Assembly: GCF_022808865.1 (NCBI RefSeq) | Contig: NZ_JAKZLB010000004.1 | Coordinates: 372,001 to 436,000, forward strand | Direction of reading: 5' to 3' | DNA length: 64,000 nt | Origin: Geothrix oryzisoli | Lineage (GTDB): Bacteria > Acidobacteriota > Holophagae > Holophagales > Holophagaceae | Shown here: piece after piece, positions 44,143 through 55,735 of the stretch | How positions within the stretch are numbered: the first letter of the stretch is position 1 | Layout: the number at the start of each line of letters is the position of its first letter | Notes under the pieces: model-generated | Database searches by the model: none | What the model was told of the DNA's origin: nothing | Seen by the model: only the letters and a program-made list of their open reading frames with translations | Program-made: the position numbers and the translations under genes

Positions 44143-45237
44143 ATGCGCCGCAGTGTCCTCATCCTCGGCCTCTTGTCCGCAGGCCTCCTCGCCGGCTGGT
44201 GCGGCCACGCCCTCACGCCCAGTCCCGCGCGCCCGCGGTCCGTGGAGACCCGCGGGCCCCTCTACGAATGGGAGAAGGTCCAGGCCCAGCGGTTCAGGGA
44301 GGCCGCCCCCAGCGTGGTCTACATCACCACCACGGAGGAGCGGGCCCGGGACTTCTTCGGCCTCGATCTGGTGGAAGTACCCGCGGGCTCCGGCACGGGT
44401 TTCATCTGGGATGCCCAGGGGCACGTGGTCACGAACTTTCATGTGATCCAGGGCGCCACCCGGGCCTTCATCACCCTCTCCGACGGCAGCCGGCACGAGG
44501 CGGCCTACGTGGGCGGCGCACCGGACAAGGATCTGGCCGTCCTGCTCATGACCAAGACGCCCCCCAAGCTGCGTCCCATTCCCCTCGGCACCAGCGCCGA
44601 CCTGCAGGTGGGCCAGGCCGTGCTGGCCATCGGCAATCCCTTCGGGCTGGACCAGACGCTGACCACCGGCGTCGTGTCCGCCCTGGGCCGGGAGATCCAG
44701 AGCGTCACCCAGCGGCGGATCTCCGGCGTCATCCAGACCGATGCCGCCATCAACCCCGGCAACAGCGGCGGGCCCCTGCTGGACAGTGCCGGGCGCCTCG
44801 TGGGCGTGAACACCGCCATCCAGAGCCCCAGCGGCGCCAGCGCCGGCATCGGCTTCGCCATGCCCGTGGACACGGTGAACCGCGTGGTGCCCCAGCTCAT
44901 CGCCCGGGGGAAGCTGGAGCGGGCGGACCTGGGCTTCGAACCCGTGGCGCCACGGCTGGTCGAACGCACCTTCGGCGCCCAGAAGGGCGTCATGGTGGGG
45001 AAGGTCCGCCACGGCGGGCCGGCCGCCCGGGCGGGCCTGCAGGGCGTGGGGGTCGAGGGCCGCCGCGTCTTCCCCGGCGACCTCATCCAGGCCGTGAACG
45101 GCAAGACCGTCGAAGACTGGGATGCCCTGCTGGACGCCATCGAGGCCCTGCCCCTGGGCAGCACCGCCCAGCTGGACATCCAGCACGAAGGCCGGAAGCT
45201 GCGGGTGCCCATCCGCCTGGAGGCGGCGCGGGAGTAG
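44143..45237 (+). CDS. HtrA/Deg-type periplasmic serine protease
   Basis: 364 aa. Signal or anchor sequence (SVLILGLLSAGLLAGWCG). Trypsin-like domain with complete triad: His in TNFHVIQG (~99), Asp in DKDLAVLL (~130), Ser in NPGNSGGPLL (~208). One PDZ domain follows (~265-360, DLIQAVNGKTVEDWDALLDAI). Degrades or holds misfolded envelope proteins. One PDZ suggests a DegS-like rather than DegP-like form. Divergent from hsp20. Confidence 0.93.
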   Translation: MRRSVLILGLLSAGLLAGWCGHALTPSPARPRSVETRGPLYEWEKVQAQRFREAAPSVVYITTTEERARDFFGLDLVEVPAGSGTGFIWDAQGHVVTNFHVIQGATRAFITLSDGSRHEAAYVGGAPDKDLAVLLMTKTPPKLRPIPLGTSADLQVGQAVLAIGNPFGLDQTLTTGVVSALGREIQSVTQRRISGVIQTDAAINPGNSGGPLLDSAGRLVGVNTAIQSPSGASAGIGFAMPVDTVNRVVPQLIARGKLERADLGFEPVAPRLVERTFGAQKGVMVGKVRHGGPAARAGLQGVGVEGRRVFPGDLIQAVNGKTVEDWDALLDAIEALPLGSTAQLDIQHEGRKLRVPIRLEAARE

Positions 45238-45502
45238 ACACCTGCTTCCAGCAGCAGCGGCAAGGGAAAGATCGACGGAGCCAAATCCTCCCGCCGGCCT
45301 TGACGGCCGGGTCATGAAGACCGAGACTCATTCCGTCTGAACGGCCCGTGGTCCGATGGACTGTGGCACGGTCAAGCACTCCGCAGAACGCCGGGCTTCA
45401 ATCCACGGCCGCAGGCCTTCCCCGAAGGCCCCTCCCGCCCTGGCGCGGGGAGGCTGTTCGTCCCCCCGGCCAGCAGGCCGGGCCACGAAAAAGGAGGCCA
45501 GG
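45238..45502. other. Intergenic region upstream of a small lipoprotein gene
   Basis: 265 bases without a gene. The right third folds into three adjacent hairpins (annotated separately at 45414-45482). The left part shows nothing recognised. Confidence 0.45.
45414..45482 (+). promoter_or_regulatory. Three consecutive stem-loops in a 5' leader
   Basis: GGCCTTC/GAAGGCC (45414-45430, loop CCC), CCTCCC/GGGAGG (45431-45453) and CCCGGCC/GGCCGGG (45465-45482, loop AGCA) lie one after another, ending eight bases before the AAGGAGG of the gene at 45503. The arrangement suggests a structured leader RNA. It matches no riboswitch class I know. Confidence 0.4.
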
Positions 45503-45790
45503 ATGACGAGCAAGGTGTTCATGTGGAGTGCGTTGGGTGGGCTGGTGCTCGCCCTTGCCGCGTGCGTGATCGCGCCCGGGCGCGGAGGCGGCCTGGAAGT
45601 GGTCCCCGTCCTGCCTGCGGTGGTTGAGCTGGACGTGGAGCCCTACTACACCTACGGCGGATATGTGTACTACTACTCCGGGGACCGGTGGCTCTATTCC
45701 ACCTCCAGGAACGGTCCCTGGACCGAGCTTCCCCGGTCCCATTGGCCCCGCGAAACCCGGCGCCGGGGATGGGAGCGTCACGAGCGCTGA
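45503..45790 (+). CDS. Small lipoprotein with Tyr-rich segment
   Basis: 95 aa from ATG 45503 with AAGGAGG. Lipoprotein signal MTSKVFMWSALGGLVLALAAC. The mature part has YYTYGGYVYYYSGDRWLYS and WTELPRSHWP, repeated aromatic Y/W pattern similar to small outer-membrane-associated lipoproteins with the YXW motif; basic C-terminus. Function unknown. Confidence 0.7.
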   Translation: MTSKVFMWSALGGLVLALAACVIAPGRGGGLEVVPVLPAVVELDVEPYYTYGGYVYYYSGDRWLYSTSRNGPWTELPRSHWPRETRRRGWERHER

Positions 45791-45827
45791 CCACTGCGCC
45801 CTTTCCAAGGTGATCGGGCGATCCGTC

Positions 45828-46637
45828 TCAGCCCTGGATCCACACGGGCTCGAGGCCCAGGAGTTTCTCCACGGCCTCGCGGCCCCGGGGACCGGGATCC
45901 ACCGTGAAGTCGTTCACCCAGGCATTCACGTAGCGGCCGATCATCTCGCGATCCATGCCGCGGCCGAAGGACTGGCTGTAGTCCACGCTCTCCCAGTGAC
46001 GGGCGCGGGCCAGCTCCACGCTCTTCCGCATGAGCACGGCGAAGCGCTGCTTCACGTCCGCGGGCAGGTCGCGCCGGATGGCGTTGCCGCCCATGGGCAG
46101 GGGCAGGTCGTAGGCGTGCTTCCACCAGGCGCCCAGGTCCACCACCAGGCGCAGCCCCGCATCGTGATACATGAGCTGGCTTTCATGGATGAGCAGGCCC
46201 GCCTGGAAGCGGCCTTCGGCCACGGCGGGCAGGATCTGGTCGAAGGGCACCAGCTCGACCTTGGGCTCGAAGCCCAGAGCCTTGCACCAGATCCGCATGG
46301 CCAGGTAGGCGCTGGTGCGCCGGCCGGGAATGGCGATGGTGAGCCCCTTCAGCCCCGCCGGTTCCATGGGCTTGCCGCTCACCACCAGGGGGCCCGTGCC
46401 CTCCTGGATGCTGGAGCCGGCCGTCAGCAGGTCGTAGCGGCCCAGGAGCTCCGGATAGGCGCCGAAGCTGATGGCCGTGACGTCGTAGCGGCCTTCCGTG
46501 GCCTCGGCGTTCAGCGTCTCGATGTCCTTGCGGACGAAGGTGATCTCGAACTCCTCCGGATCCAGCCACCCCAGCGCCAGGGGGGCCATCATGTAGGCGT
46601 CGTCGGAATCGGGGCTGTGGGCGATGGTGAACTTCAT
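45828..46637 (-). CDS. MqnA/MqnD-family protein, probable 1,4-dihydroxy-6-naphthoate synthase
   Basis: 269 aa with GGGGAGG upstream. Periplasmic-binding-protein fold of the MqnA/MqnD type: SPDSDDAYMMAPLALG at the start (SPCPNDT-like motif), then YDVTAISFGAYPEL and FQAGLLIHESQLMY. MqnD converts cyclic dehypoxanthine futalosine to dihydroxynaphthoate in the futalosine menaquinone route. The motif differs from classical MqnD, so a related enzyme of the same pathway or another substrate is possible. Confidence 0.75.
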   Translation of the reverse strand: MKFTIAHSPDSDDAYMMAPLALGWLDPEEFEITFVRKDIETLNAEATEGRYDVTAISFGAYPELLGRYDLLTAGSSIQEGTGPLVVSGKPMEPAGLKGLTIAIPGRRTSAYLAMRIWCKALGFEPKVELVPFDQILPAVAEGRFQAGLLIHESQLMYHDAGLRLVVDLGAWWKHAYDLPLPMGGNAIRRDLPADVKQRFAVLMRKSVELARARHWESVDYSQSFGRGMDREMIGRYVNAWVNDFTVDPGPRGREAVEKLLGLEPVWIQG

Positions 46638-46740
46638 GGCGGACCTCCCCTCCAGTTCAGCACAGATTCAGCCTGCAGGGTCCGTGCCTCGATCAAAGTC
46701 CTGCCCAGCCAGACCTCCACCCCCGGTCGGGGCGGCCGCG

Positions 46741-47109
46741 CTACAGCGGAGCCTTCAATTTGAAATCCGCATGGCATTCCAGGCACTTCACCTCGGGTGC
46801 CCTGTGCTGATGGTGGCACTCGGTGCAGGAGAAGGGGCCGGGGTGCCCGGCCTTCTTGGGCGGGTCATGGGGGTTGACGGGAAGGTGCCGGGTATAGGCG
46901 GCCATGGCCACCGGGTCCCCATGGCAGACCATGCAGGAATCCTCGGGCACCGCGGCCTGGGTGGGGTTCTCCTGGTGGTGGCAGTCATAGCAGGAGAGGC
47001 CGCTCTTGGCATGTTTGCTGGGAAGGGGCCTGGTGGCGGCCGCCAGGCCTGAACCGCCGACCAAGGAAGCGGAGATCAAGACAAACGCCGCCAGCGCACC
47101 GGGTCTCAT
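46741..47109 (-). CDS. Periplasmic tetrahaem cytochrome c
   Basis: 122 aa with a signal peptide to about residue 25. Four CxxCH haem-binding motifs (Cys40, 59, 95, 109: CYDCH, CMVCH, CTECH, CLECH) and several extra His that may be distal ligands. The size and spacing resemble the haem domain of flavocytochrome c3 and small tetrahaem shuttles carrying electrons across the periplasm to anaerobic reductases. No reductase gene adjoins it. Confidence 0.93.
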   Translation of the reverse strand: MRPGALAAFVLISASLVGGSGLAAATRPLPSKHAKSGLSCYDCHHQENPTQAAVPEDSCMVCHGDPVAMAAYTRHLPVNPHDPPKKAGHPGPFSCTECHHQHRAPEVKCLECHADFKLKAPL

Positions 47110-47278
47110 GGATTCCCCCTCATGACAGATCTGGAAGCTCTGGGTTCACACCAGCGTATTCGGAACCCGGGCCCCCGTCTGCGAGCAACGGCGAAAGCAG
47201 GCCCCCGAAGCCGGGTCCCGACTCCGGGAACCAGCACAAGAGGTCAGCGGCCGCTGGCCGCGGAAGGCCCTGTCAAAG

Positions 47279-47800
47279 TCAGCCGATCTTCTCCGGATCC
47301 CGCGGCGCCAGCTTGCCCTTGATCCGCTCCACGGCCTTGGCGGCCAGGGCGTAGCGGGGGTTCTCGTCCAGGGACTTCCGGAAGTGCTCGAGGGCCTTGT
47401 CCAGCTGGCCCTTGGCCTCGTACACCCGGCCCAGGTTGAAATGGGGGTAGCAGTAGCTTTCGTAGCGCTGGGCCTTGAGGGCCATGCGCAGCCAGGGGAT
47501 GGCCTCGTCGGGCTCGCCCTGCTCCACGTAGTAGGCGCCGATGTCGTTGTAGGGGTTCCCGAACTCGGGGTCCAGGTCGATGGCCCGGTGGCAGTCCTCG
47601 ATGGCCGCGGCATAGTCCTTCTCGAAGGAGCGCGCCCAGCCCCGGAAGGTGTAGGCCTCCGCCGTGGGACAGATCTCGATGGACTTGGTGTAGAGGCCGA
47701 TGGCCTTGGCCACCTCCCCCTTCATGTGGAGCTGGTAGGCCTTCCCCACCCATTCCATGGCTTCCTGGCGCTTGTCCTGGCGTTCCTGCTCGTCACTCAT
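47279..47800 (-). CDS. TPR-repeat protein
   Basis: 173 aa, cytoplasmic (no signal). Three to four TPRs between ~15 and 155 (YTKSIEICPTAEAYTFRGWA, AIDLDPEFGNPYNDIGAYY, FNLGRVYEAKGQLDKALEHF). Ends in a basic KGKLAPRDPEKIG tail. Scaffold role likely; partner unknown. Confidence 0.8.
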   Translation of the reverse strand: MSDEQERQDKRQEAMEWVGKAYQLHMKGEVAKAIGLYTKSIEICPTAEAYTFRGWARSFEKDYAAAIEDCHRAIDLDPEFGNPYNDIGAYYVEQGEPDEAIPWLRMALKAQRYESYCYPHFNLGRVYEAKGQLDKALEHFRKSLDENPRYALAAKAVERIKGKLAPRDPEKIG

Positions 47801-47863
47801 GGGCCGCCCTCGCGGGCCTCAGGATAAAACCTTCAGCCTCCCGGGGCCAGCTATCCTGGAACC

Positions 47864-49717
47864 ATGGCCAACGATCTGCCTGGTTCCTACTGTCAGAACT
47901 GCCTTTCCTGGAACCCCGGGGACCGGGAGACCTGCGTGAAATGCGGCACGCGGCTCCTCATCCTGGCCGGGGACCAGACCTGGGAGGACGAGCCCGACGA
48001 GCCCGAAGGCGGCGAAGACCTCGAAGAGCACCTCCTGGAGCGCATCACCGGCCTGGAGGAGACGCTGCGCCGGGTGGAGACCTACCTCGAGACCGTCTCC
48101 GACCAGCTGGGCAAGCTGGAGCGCAGCGAGGTGATGCTGCGCAACGGGCTCATGGCCCTGGTGCAGGAGATGGAGCAGAAGCGCCAGCTGGATGCCCACG
48201 CCTTCTCCGAGCGCTGGGAGCAGCTGGTGGAGGAGAACCTGCACCTCATCAGCGCCCGGGAGCTGTTCACCCGCTACCGGGCCCGCATCCTGCCCATCGC
48301 GCGGCCCAAGTCCATGGCCCAGCTCAAGCGCGCCCTGCTGGAGACCACCGCCCTGCTGGAAGCCGCCGACCTGCCCGGCGCCGCCCAGCGCCTGGGCCAG
48401 GCCCTGCCCCTGGACCCCAAGAACTACGAGCTGATCTTCACGGCGGCTTCCCTGCACGAGGCCGCCCAGAACTTCGAGGAGGCCGAGGGCCTCGTCCGCA
48501 AGGCCGTGGGTCTGAGCCCCCGCCACTTCGAGGCCTGGATGCTCCTTGCCAAGCTGCTCCAGGAGCTGCCGGACCAGGCGGATCAGGCCATCGAGGCCCT
48601 GCACCAGGCCTCGGACCTGCGCCCCGAGGACCCCGAGCCCCGCATGCTGCTGGCGGAGCTGCTGCTGGACGAGGAGGATCTCCAGGGCGCCCTGGAGGCG
48701 GCCCAGGAGGCCGTGGCCCGCCGCAAGGATGGCGAGACCTTGCTGCTGCTGGGGCAGGTCCATCTGGCCCGCGGGGAGAGCGCCCTGGCCGTGCCCGTCC
48801 TCAAGGAGGCCAGCGCCTACCTGCCCGGCGACCTCCACGTGCGCGAATCCCTGGCCGAGGCCTATCTCCAGCAGGGCGACCGCTCCAAGGCCTTCGCCAT
48901 CCTCCAGGAACTGCTCATGCAGAATCCCGGGGATCCCCACCTCCTGCTCATGGTGGACGCCGAGGACCATGCCCAGCTGCGGGAGGCCCGGGACGGCAAG
49001 ACCGGCACCCAGACCCTGCTGGACGAGGTCGAGAACCTGCTGGATGAAGACCAGCTGGAGCCCGCCGCCCTCCTCCTCAAGCGCGTCCGGCGCAAGGGGA
49101 AGAGCCAGCGCTCCGAGTGGCTGGAGCTGCGGCTGGCCTTCCTCCGGAACCCGGAGAAGAACCTGAAGGCGGCCCTGGACTTCGCCTGCTCGGACCGGCA
49201 CCCGCGCCTCTGCTTCCTGGCCCTGCGGCTGGGCCTCGAGCACCTCATGGCCCAGAAGCGGGAGGAGGAGATCGCCCGGATGCTGGACGCCTTCCTCACC
49301 CGCCACCCCAAGAGCACCGGGGCCTGGGAGGCCGCCCTCATGCGCCAGGCCTACCGCCTCATGAACGGCCAGGCCACGGACCAGGACCTGGTCGAGGTGC
49401 GCCGCCTCCACGCCCACCCGCTCCCCGGGATGGAGCCCCGCGCCCGCACCCTGCTGGGCCAGTACCTCCTGGCCCTCAAGCGCCACCAGGAGGTGCTGGA
49501 CCTGCTGGATCCGCTGCTGGAAAAAGAGCCCACGCTCATCAACCACTTCCAACTCGGCGCCGCCCTGGCGGGCCTGGGCGAGCGCGAGGAGGCCCGGGCC
49601 CTGCTCAAGGCCGGCCTGGACGCCGAGTACGGCGATCTCAATGATTCTCAGGCCAAGGGTGTGAAGAACCAGATCCGGGGCCTGCTCAAGGAACTGGACG
49701 GACCCGCGGAAGCGTGA
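47864..49717 (+). CDS. Zinc-ribbon TPR protein
   Basis: 617 aa. The N-terminal zinc ribbon has CxxC pairs at 10/13 and 24/27. A Glu-rich linker and coiled coil (LEEHLLERITGLEETLRRVETYLETVSDQLG) follow, then many TPRs from ~135 to the end. No membrane segment. The layout (Zn ribbon plus long TPR superhelix) suggests an assembly or regulatory scaffold. Divergent from the TPR protein at 47279, 63 bases between starts. Confidence 0.8.
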   Translation: MANDLPGSYCQNCLSWNPGDRETCVKCGTRLLILAGDQTWEDEPDEPEGGEDLEEHLLERITGLEETLRRVETYLETVSDQLGKLERSEVMLRNGLMALVQEMEQKRQLDAHAFSERWEQLVEENLHLISARELFTRYRARILPIARPKSMAQLKRALLETTALLEAADLPGAAQRLGQALPLDPKNYELIFTAASLHEAAQNFEEAEGLVRKAVGLSPRHFEAWMLLAKLLQELPDQADQAIEALHQASDLRPEDPEPRMLLAELLLDEEDLQGALEAAQEAVARRKDGETLLLLGQVHLARGESALAVPVLKEASAYLPGDLHVRESLAEAYLQQGDRSKAFAILQELLMQNPGDPHLLLMVDAEDHAQLREARDGKTGTQTLLDEVENLLDEDQLEPAALLLKRVRRKGKSQRSEWLELRLAFLRNPEKNLKAALDFACSDRHPRLCFLALRLGLEHLMAQKREEEIARMLDAFLTRHPKSTGAWEAALMRQAYRLMNGQATDQDLVEVRRLHAHPLPGMEPRARTLLGQYLLALKRHQEVLDLLDPLLEKEPTLINHFQLGAALAGLGEREEARALLKAGLDAEYGDLNDSQAKGVKNQIRGLLKELDGPAEA

Positions 49718-49738
49718 TCCGGACCACAGGTTATTAAG

Positions 49739-49766
49739 TTGACAATTTTAGTCGAGATTCCAGAAT
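49739..49766 (+). promoter_or_regulatory. suf promoter overlapped by an Rrf2/IscR-type operator
   Basis: TTGACAATTTTAGTCGA (49739-49755) matches the IscR type-1 core YYGACTRWWWYAGTCRR at 16 of 17 positions. Its first six bases are also a consensus -35; CAGAAT (49761-49766), 16 bases on, is a plausible -10. A bound Fe-S Rrf2 protein would cover the promoter, giving repression when clusters are sufficient. No rrf2 gene is adjacent. Confidence 0.65.
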
Positions 49767-49785
49767 GGAAGACTCGGGAGGCAGG

Positions 49786-51225
49786 ATGAGTTCCACGCTG
49801 AATGTGGTCACCAGCCAGGAATACAAGTACGGCTTCGTGACGGACATCGAGGCGGACAGCGTCGCGCCCGGGCTCAACGAGGACGTCATCCGCTTCATCT
49901 CGGCCAAGAAGGGGGAACCGGACTGGCTGCTGGCGTTCCGCCTGAAGGCCTACCGCCACTGGCTGACCATGACCGAGCCGGAGTGGGCCAAGGTCGAGTA
50001 TCCGAAGCCCGACTTCCAGAAGATCGTCTACTACAGCGCCCCCAAGCCCAAGAAGCCCCAGTACGCCTCCATGGACGAGGTGGATCCCGAGCTGCGGCGC
50101 ACCTTCGAGAAGCTGGGCGTGCCCATCCACGAGCAGGAGGCCCTGGCGGGCGTGGCCGTGGACGTGGTCTTCGACTCCGTCAGCGTCACCACCACCTACC
50201 GGGAGAAGCTGGCCGCCGTCGGCATCATCTTCTGCAGCTTCAGCGAGGCCGTGAAGTCCCACCCGGACCTGGTGAAGCAGTACCTGGGCAGCGTGGTGCC
50301 CTCCTCCGACAACTTCTACGCGGCCCTCAACAGCGCGGTCTTCACGGACGGCAGCTTCGTCTTCATCCCCAAGGGCGTGGCCTGCCCCATGGACCTGAGC
50401 ACCTACTTCCGCATCAACAACAAGGAGTCGGGCCAGTTCGAGCGCACCCTCATCGTGGCGGAAGAAGGCGCCAGCGTGAGCTACCTGGAGGGCTGCACCG
50501 CGCCGCAGTTCGACACCAACCAGCTGCACGCCGCCGTGGTGGAGCTGGTGGCGCTGGACCGGGCCTCCATCAAGTACAGCACCGTGCAGAACTGGTACGC
50601 CGGCGACAAGAACGGTGTGGGCGGCATCTTCAACTTCGTCACCAAGCGCGGCCTCTGCAAGGGCAAGGCCTCGCACATCAGCTGGACCCAGGTGGAGACC
50701 GGCAGCGCCATCACCTGGAAGTACCCCAGCTGCGTGCTGCTGGGCGACGACAGCATCGGCGAGTTCTACAGCGTGGCCCTCACCAACCACAAGCAGCAGG
50801 CCGACACAGGCACCAAGATGGTGCACATCGGCAGGAACACGAAGAGCACCATCATCAGCAAGGGCATCAGCGCCGGTGACAGCTCCAACAGCTACCGCGG
50901 CCTGGTGAAGGTGCAGCCCAAGGCCGAGGGCGCCCGCAACTTCAGCCAGTGCGACTCCATGCTCATCGGCCAGTCCTGCAGCGCCAGCACCTTCCCCTAC
51001 ATCGAGGTGCAGAACCGCAGCGCCCGGGTGGAGCACGAGGCCACCACCAGCAAGATCGGCGAAGAGCAGCTGCTCTACTTCCAGCAGCGCGGCATCCCCG
51101 CGGAGGAAGCCATCAGCATGATCATCAACGGCTTCTGCAAGGACGTCTTCCGCGAGCTCCCCATGGAGTTCGCCGTCGAAGCCACCAAGCTGCTGTCGCT
51201 GAAGCTCGAAGGAAGCGTGGGCTAA
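49786..51225 (+). CDS. sufB: Fe-S cluster assembly scaffold SufB
   Basis: 479 aa from ATG 49786 (GGGAGG upstream). SufB forms the SufBC2D scaffold on which clusters are built. Conserved N-terminal [12 protein letters not shown], then [11 protein letters not shown], and the beta-helix core with [11 protein letters not shown] (the Cys acceptor region), [21 protein letters not shown] and [21 protein letters not shown]. Length is typical (~480). First gene of the operon, directly behind the Rrf2-like operator; followed by a REP-like repeat before sufC. Confidence 0.97.
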   Translation: MSSTLNVVTSQEYKYGFVTDIEADSVAPGLNEDVIRFISAKKGEPDWLLAFRLKAYRHWLTMTEPEWAKVEYPKPDFQKIVYYSAPKPKKPQYASMDEVDPELRRTFEKLGVPIHEQEALAGVAVDVVFDSVSVTTTYREKLAAVGIIFCSFSEAVKSHPDLVKQYLGSVVPSSDNFYAALNSAVFTDGSFVFIPKGVACPMDLSTYFRINNKESGQFERTLIVAEEGASVSYLEGCTAPQFDTNQLHAAVVELVALDRASIKYSTVQNWYAGDKNGVGGIFNFVTKRGLCKGKASHISWTQVETGSAITWKYPSCVLLGDDSIGEFYSVALTNHKQQADTGTKMVHIGRNTKSTIISKGISAGDSSNSYRGLVKVQPKAEGARNFSQCDSMLIGQSCSASTFPYIEVQNRSARVEHEATTSKIGEEQLLYFQQRGIPAEEAISMIINGFCKDVFRELPMEFAVEATKLLSLKLEGSVG

Positions 51226-51230
51226 AAGAT

Positions 51231-51306
51231 GGAACCGCGAATGGCGCGAATCTGCGCGAATCAACAGCCAGGATTCCATTCGCGGACATTCGCGTCATTC
51301 GCGGTT
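51231..51306. repeat. REP-like inverted repeat between sufB and sufC
   Basis: Ends GGAACCGCGAATGGCGCGAAT and ATTCGCGTCATTCGCGGTT are imperfect inverted complements built from GCGAAT/ATTCGCG units; 76 bp in total. The same ends frame a larger element at 55050-55162. Hairpin may tune mRNA decay between the genes. Confidence 0.7.
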
Positions 51307-51330
51307 GATAGTTTGTCTTTGGAGTTCTGA

Positions 51331-52091
<761 letters not shown>

Positions 52092-52095
<4 letters not shown>

Positions 52096-53368
52096 CCACG
52101 GTGGTGGCTGGCTCCAACCTGCTGGCCGATCTGCTCAGCGGGCCCAGGCCCGCTGAGTGGGCTTCGCTGCGCGAAGCGGCCGAGCTGCGGCTGGCGGGAC
52201 GCGAGTTGCCCGCGACCCGCGACGAGGACTGGAAGTACACGGACCTGAAGGTCCTGGCCAGCAGCACCTTCGGCCCCGCGCCCAAGGCCACCGTGGACAT
52301 CGCCGGGCACCTGCTGCCCGAGATGGTGGGCACACGCCAGGTCTTCGTGAACGGCCATCATGCCCCCCACGCCAGCTGCGCCTCGGCCGTCCCCGCCGGG
52401 GTGCGCTACTTCCCCATGTCCCACGCCAGCGAGGCCTGCCACACGTTGGGCAGCATCGGGAACGGCGCGGCGAAGGGGCTCTTCGAGGACCTGAACACCG
52501 CCCGCTTCGAGGATGGCGCCGTCATCCTCGTGCCCAAGAACCTGAAGGTGGCCCTGCCCCTGCACCTGCTCTTCATCACCAAGGCCGAGACTCCCATCGC
52601 GGTGTTTCCCCGGATCCTGGTGATGCTGGAGCGCGGGGCGGAACTGGAGCTGGTGGAAGAGCACCATGGCGAGGGCCCCTACCTGAGCTGCCCCGTGGTC
52701 GAAGTCCATGTGGCCGAAGGCGCCATCCTCCGTCACGAGCGTGTGCAGCGCGAGAGCCCTGAGGCCTACCACCTCGGCACCCTCAAAGCCGAGGTGGGCC
52801 GGGGCGGCCAGTACCACTCCCGGACCCTCAGCTTCGGGGCCCGGCTCTCCCGCCAGCAGCCCTGGGTGCGCCTGGCCGAGGGCGCCGAGGCCAGCCTGGA
52901 CGGCCTGGCCCTGCTGGAGGGCGCGCAGGTGGCCGACACCCACAGCTTCCTGCACCATGCCGAGCCCGGCGCGTCCAGCCACCAGCTGCACAAGTGCATC
53001 GTGGACGGGAAGGCCCGGGCCATCTTCAACGGCCGGATCCTCGTGGCCCAGGGCGCCCAGGGCACGGACGCCCAGCAGCAGAGCCGCAATCTGCTGCTCT
53101 CGGAGGCCGCCCGCGTGGACACCAAGCCCCAGCTGGAGATCTACGCGGATGACGTGAAGTGCAGCCACGGTGCCGCCGTCGGGCAGCTCGATCCCGAGGA
53201 GCTGTTCTACCTCCAGAGCCGCGGCATGAACGCCGACGACGCCCGCAACCTTCTGACCTACGGCTTCGCGGCCGATGTGCTCACCCACATCCCCGTGGCC
53301 AGCCTGCGCCGGGCCCTTCGCCAGCTGGTCATGGCCCGCACCCAGGCCACCTCGCTGGGGGACCTCGG

Positions 53369-53372
<4 letters not shown>
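52092..53372 (+). CDS. sufD: Fe-S assembly scaffold SufD
   Basis: 426 aa. SufB paralogue with TRDEDWKYTDLK at the N-terminus, beta-helix core, and FLHHAEPGASSHQLHKCIVDGKARAIFNG and SHGAAVGQLDPEELFYLQSRGM, where the conserved His of the GATVGQLD-type motif sits. Start and stop both overlap neighbours by ATGA, so sufC-sufD-sufS are tightly coupled. Confidence 0.96.
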
Positions 53373-54600
<1,228 letters not shown>

Positions 54601-54604
<4 letters not shown>

Positions 54605-55050
54605 CCGACCCCCGCGAGCTCTACCAGCAGGTGATCCTGGAGCACAACAAGAAGCCCCGGAACTTCGGGAAGCTGGCCCCCTGCACCCACCACGCGGAGG
54701 GCTTCAACCCGCTCTGCGGCGACCAGCTGGACCTGACGCTGGTGATCGAGGACGGCATCGTGCAGGACATCAAGTTCCAGGGCAGCGGCTGCGCCATCGA
54801 CACCGCCAGCGCCAGCCTCATGACCGGGGCCGTGAAGGGGAGGCCCGTGGCCGAGGCCGAGGCCATGGCCGAGCAGTTCCGCGGCATGGTGCGCGGTGAG
54901 CTGGACCCCGCCACCGAAGCACCCCTCCTCGGGAAGCTCACCCTCTTCAGCGGCGTCAAGGACCTGCCCAGCCGCGTGAAGTGCGCCGTCCTCCCCTGGG
55001 CCACCTTGCATGCCGCGCTCAAGGGCGAGGAAGAGGCCTCCACAGAATAG
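54601..55050 (+). CDS. sufU: SufU sulfurtransferase/scaffold
   Basis: 149 aa. Cys39 (NPLCGD, with Asp41), Cys64 (GSGCAI) and Cys128 (RVKCAVLPW) form the Zn site of SufU, which takes persulfide from SufS. The 18-20 residue insert between Cys64 and Cys128 that separates SufU from IscU is present (MAEQFRGMVRGELDPATEAP). The last base of its stop coincides with the start of the REP-like element at 55050. Confidence 0.95.
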
Positions 55051-55162
55051 GAACCGCGAATGGCGCGAATTCACGCCAATAAAAGCCCGATCACTGCCCG
55101 CGCCACTCCGGACGGTCCGTTTCATTCTTCTCCATTCGCGCCCATTCGCGTCATTCGCGGTT
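55050..55162. repeat. REP-like inverted repeat between sufU and nfu
   Basis: 113 bp with the same ends as the element at 51231-51306 (GAACCGCGAATGGCGCGAAT ... TCATTCGCGGTT), but a longer, unrelated centre. It fills the whole gap before nfu, whose own ribosome-binding site is weak. Confidence 0.7.
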
Positions 55163-55174
55163 AAGAGTCCACAG

Positions 55175-55735
55175 ATGCCCAAGATCGCCGAGATCGAATA
55201 CACCCCCAACCCCAATGCGGTGAAGTTCGTGCTGAAGGAAGCCGTGGCCCTGGGTTTCCCCAAGTCCTTCCCCAACGCGGAGACGGCGGAGCATGACGAA
55301 CTGGCCAAGGGCCTCTTCGCCGTGGGGAACGTCACCTCGGTGTTCATGCAGGACAAGTTCCTGACCGTCACCAAGACCGACGACAAGGGCTGGCCCGAGA
55401 TGCTGCCCCTGCTGGCCGCACCCATCCGCGCCGCCGCGGGCGTGGGCGGCGGACAGGCCCCCGCCGCCGGGGGTCCCCGGGTCTTCAGCAAGGTGGACGA
55501 CGAGAACGACCCCATGCTCAAGGACATCCGCATGGTCCTGGAAAGCGCCATCCTGCCCGCCCTGGCGGCGGACGGCGGAGGCCTGGAGCTGATCGGGCGC
55601 CACGAGAAGCAGGTCATGATCCGGTACATGGGAGCCTGTGGCTCCTGCCCCGCCAGCCTCACCGGCACCCTGGTGGCCATCGAGGGCATGCTCCAGAAGG
55701 AAGTGGACCCCGAGATCGTGGTGATCTCCGTCTGA
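55175..55735 (+). CDS. Nfu-type Fe-S carrier protein
   Basis: 186 aa from ATG 55175. An N-terminal Nfu-N domain ([18 protein letters not shown]) is joined by a Gly/Ala/Pro linker to a C-terminal NifU-like domain with the cluster ligand motif CGSC (~154-157) and [14 protein letters not shown]. It carries assembled clusters to targets such as IspG or PurF. It is the last gene of the suf operon, and its 3' end is repeated three times downstream. Confidence 0.93.
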   Translation: MPKIAEIEYTPNPNAVKFVLKEAVALGFPKSFPNAETAEHDELAKGLFAVGNVTSVFMQDKFLTVTKTDDKGWPEMLPLLAAPIRAAAGVGGGQAPAAGGPRVFSKVDDENDPMLKDIRMVLESAILPALAADGGGLELIGRHEKQVMIRYMGACGSCPASLTGTLVAIEGMLQKEVDPEIVVISV

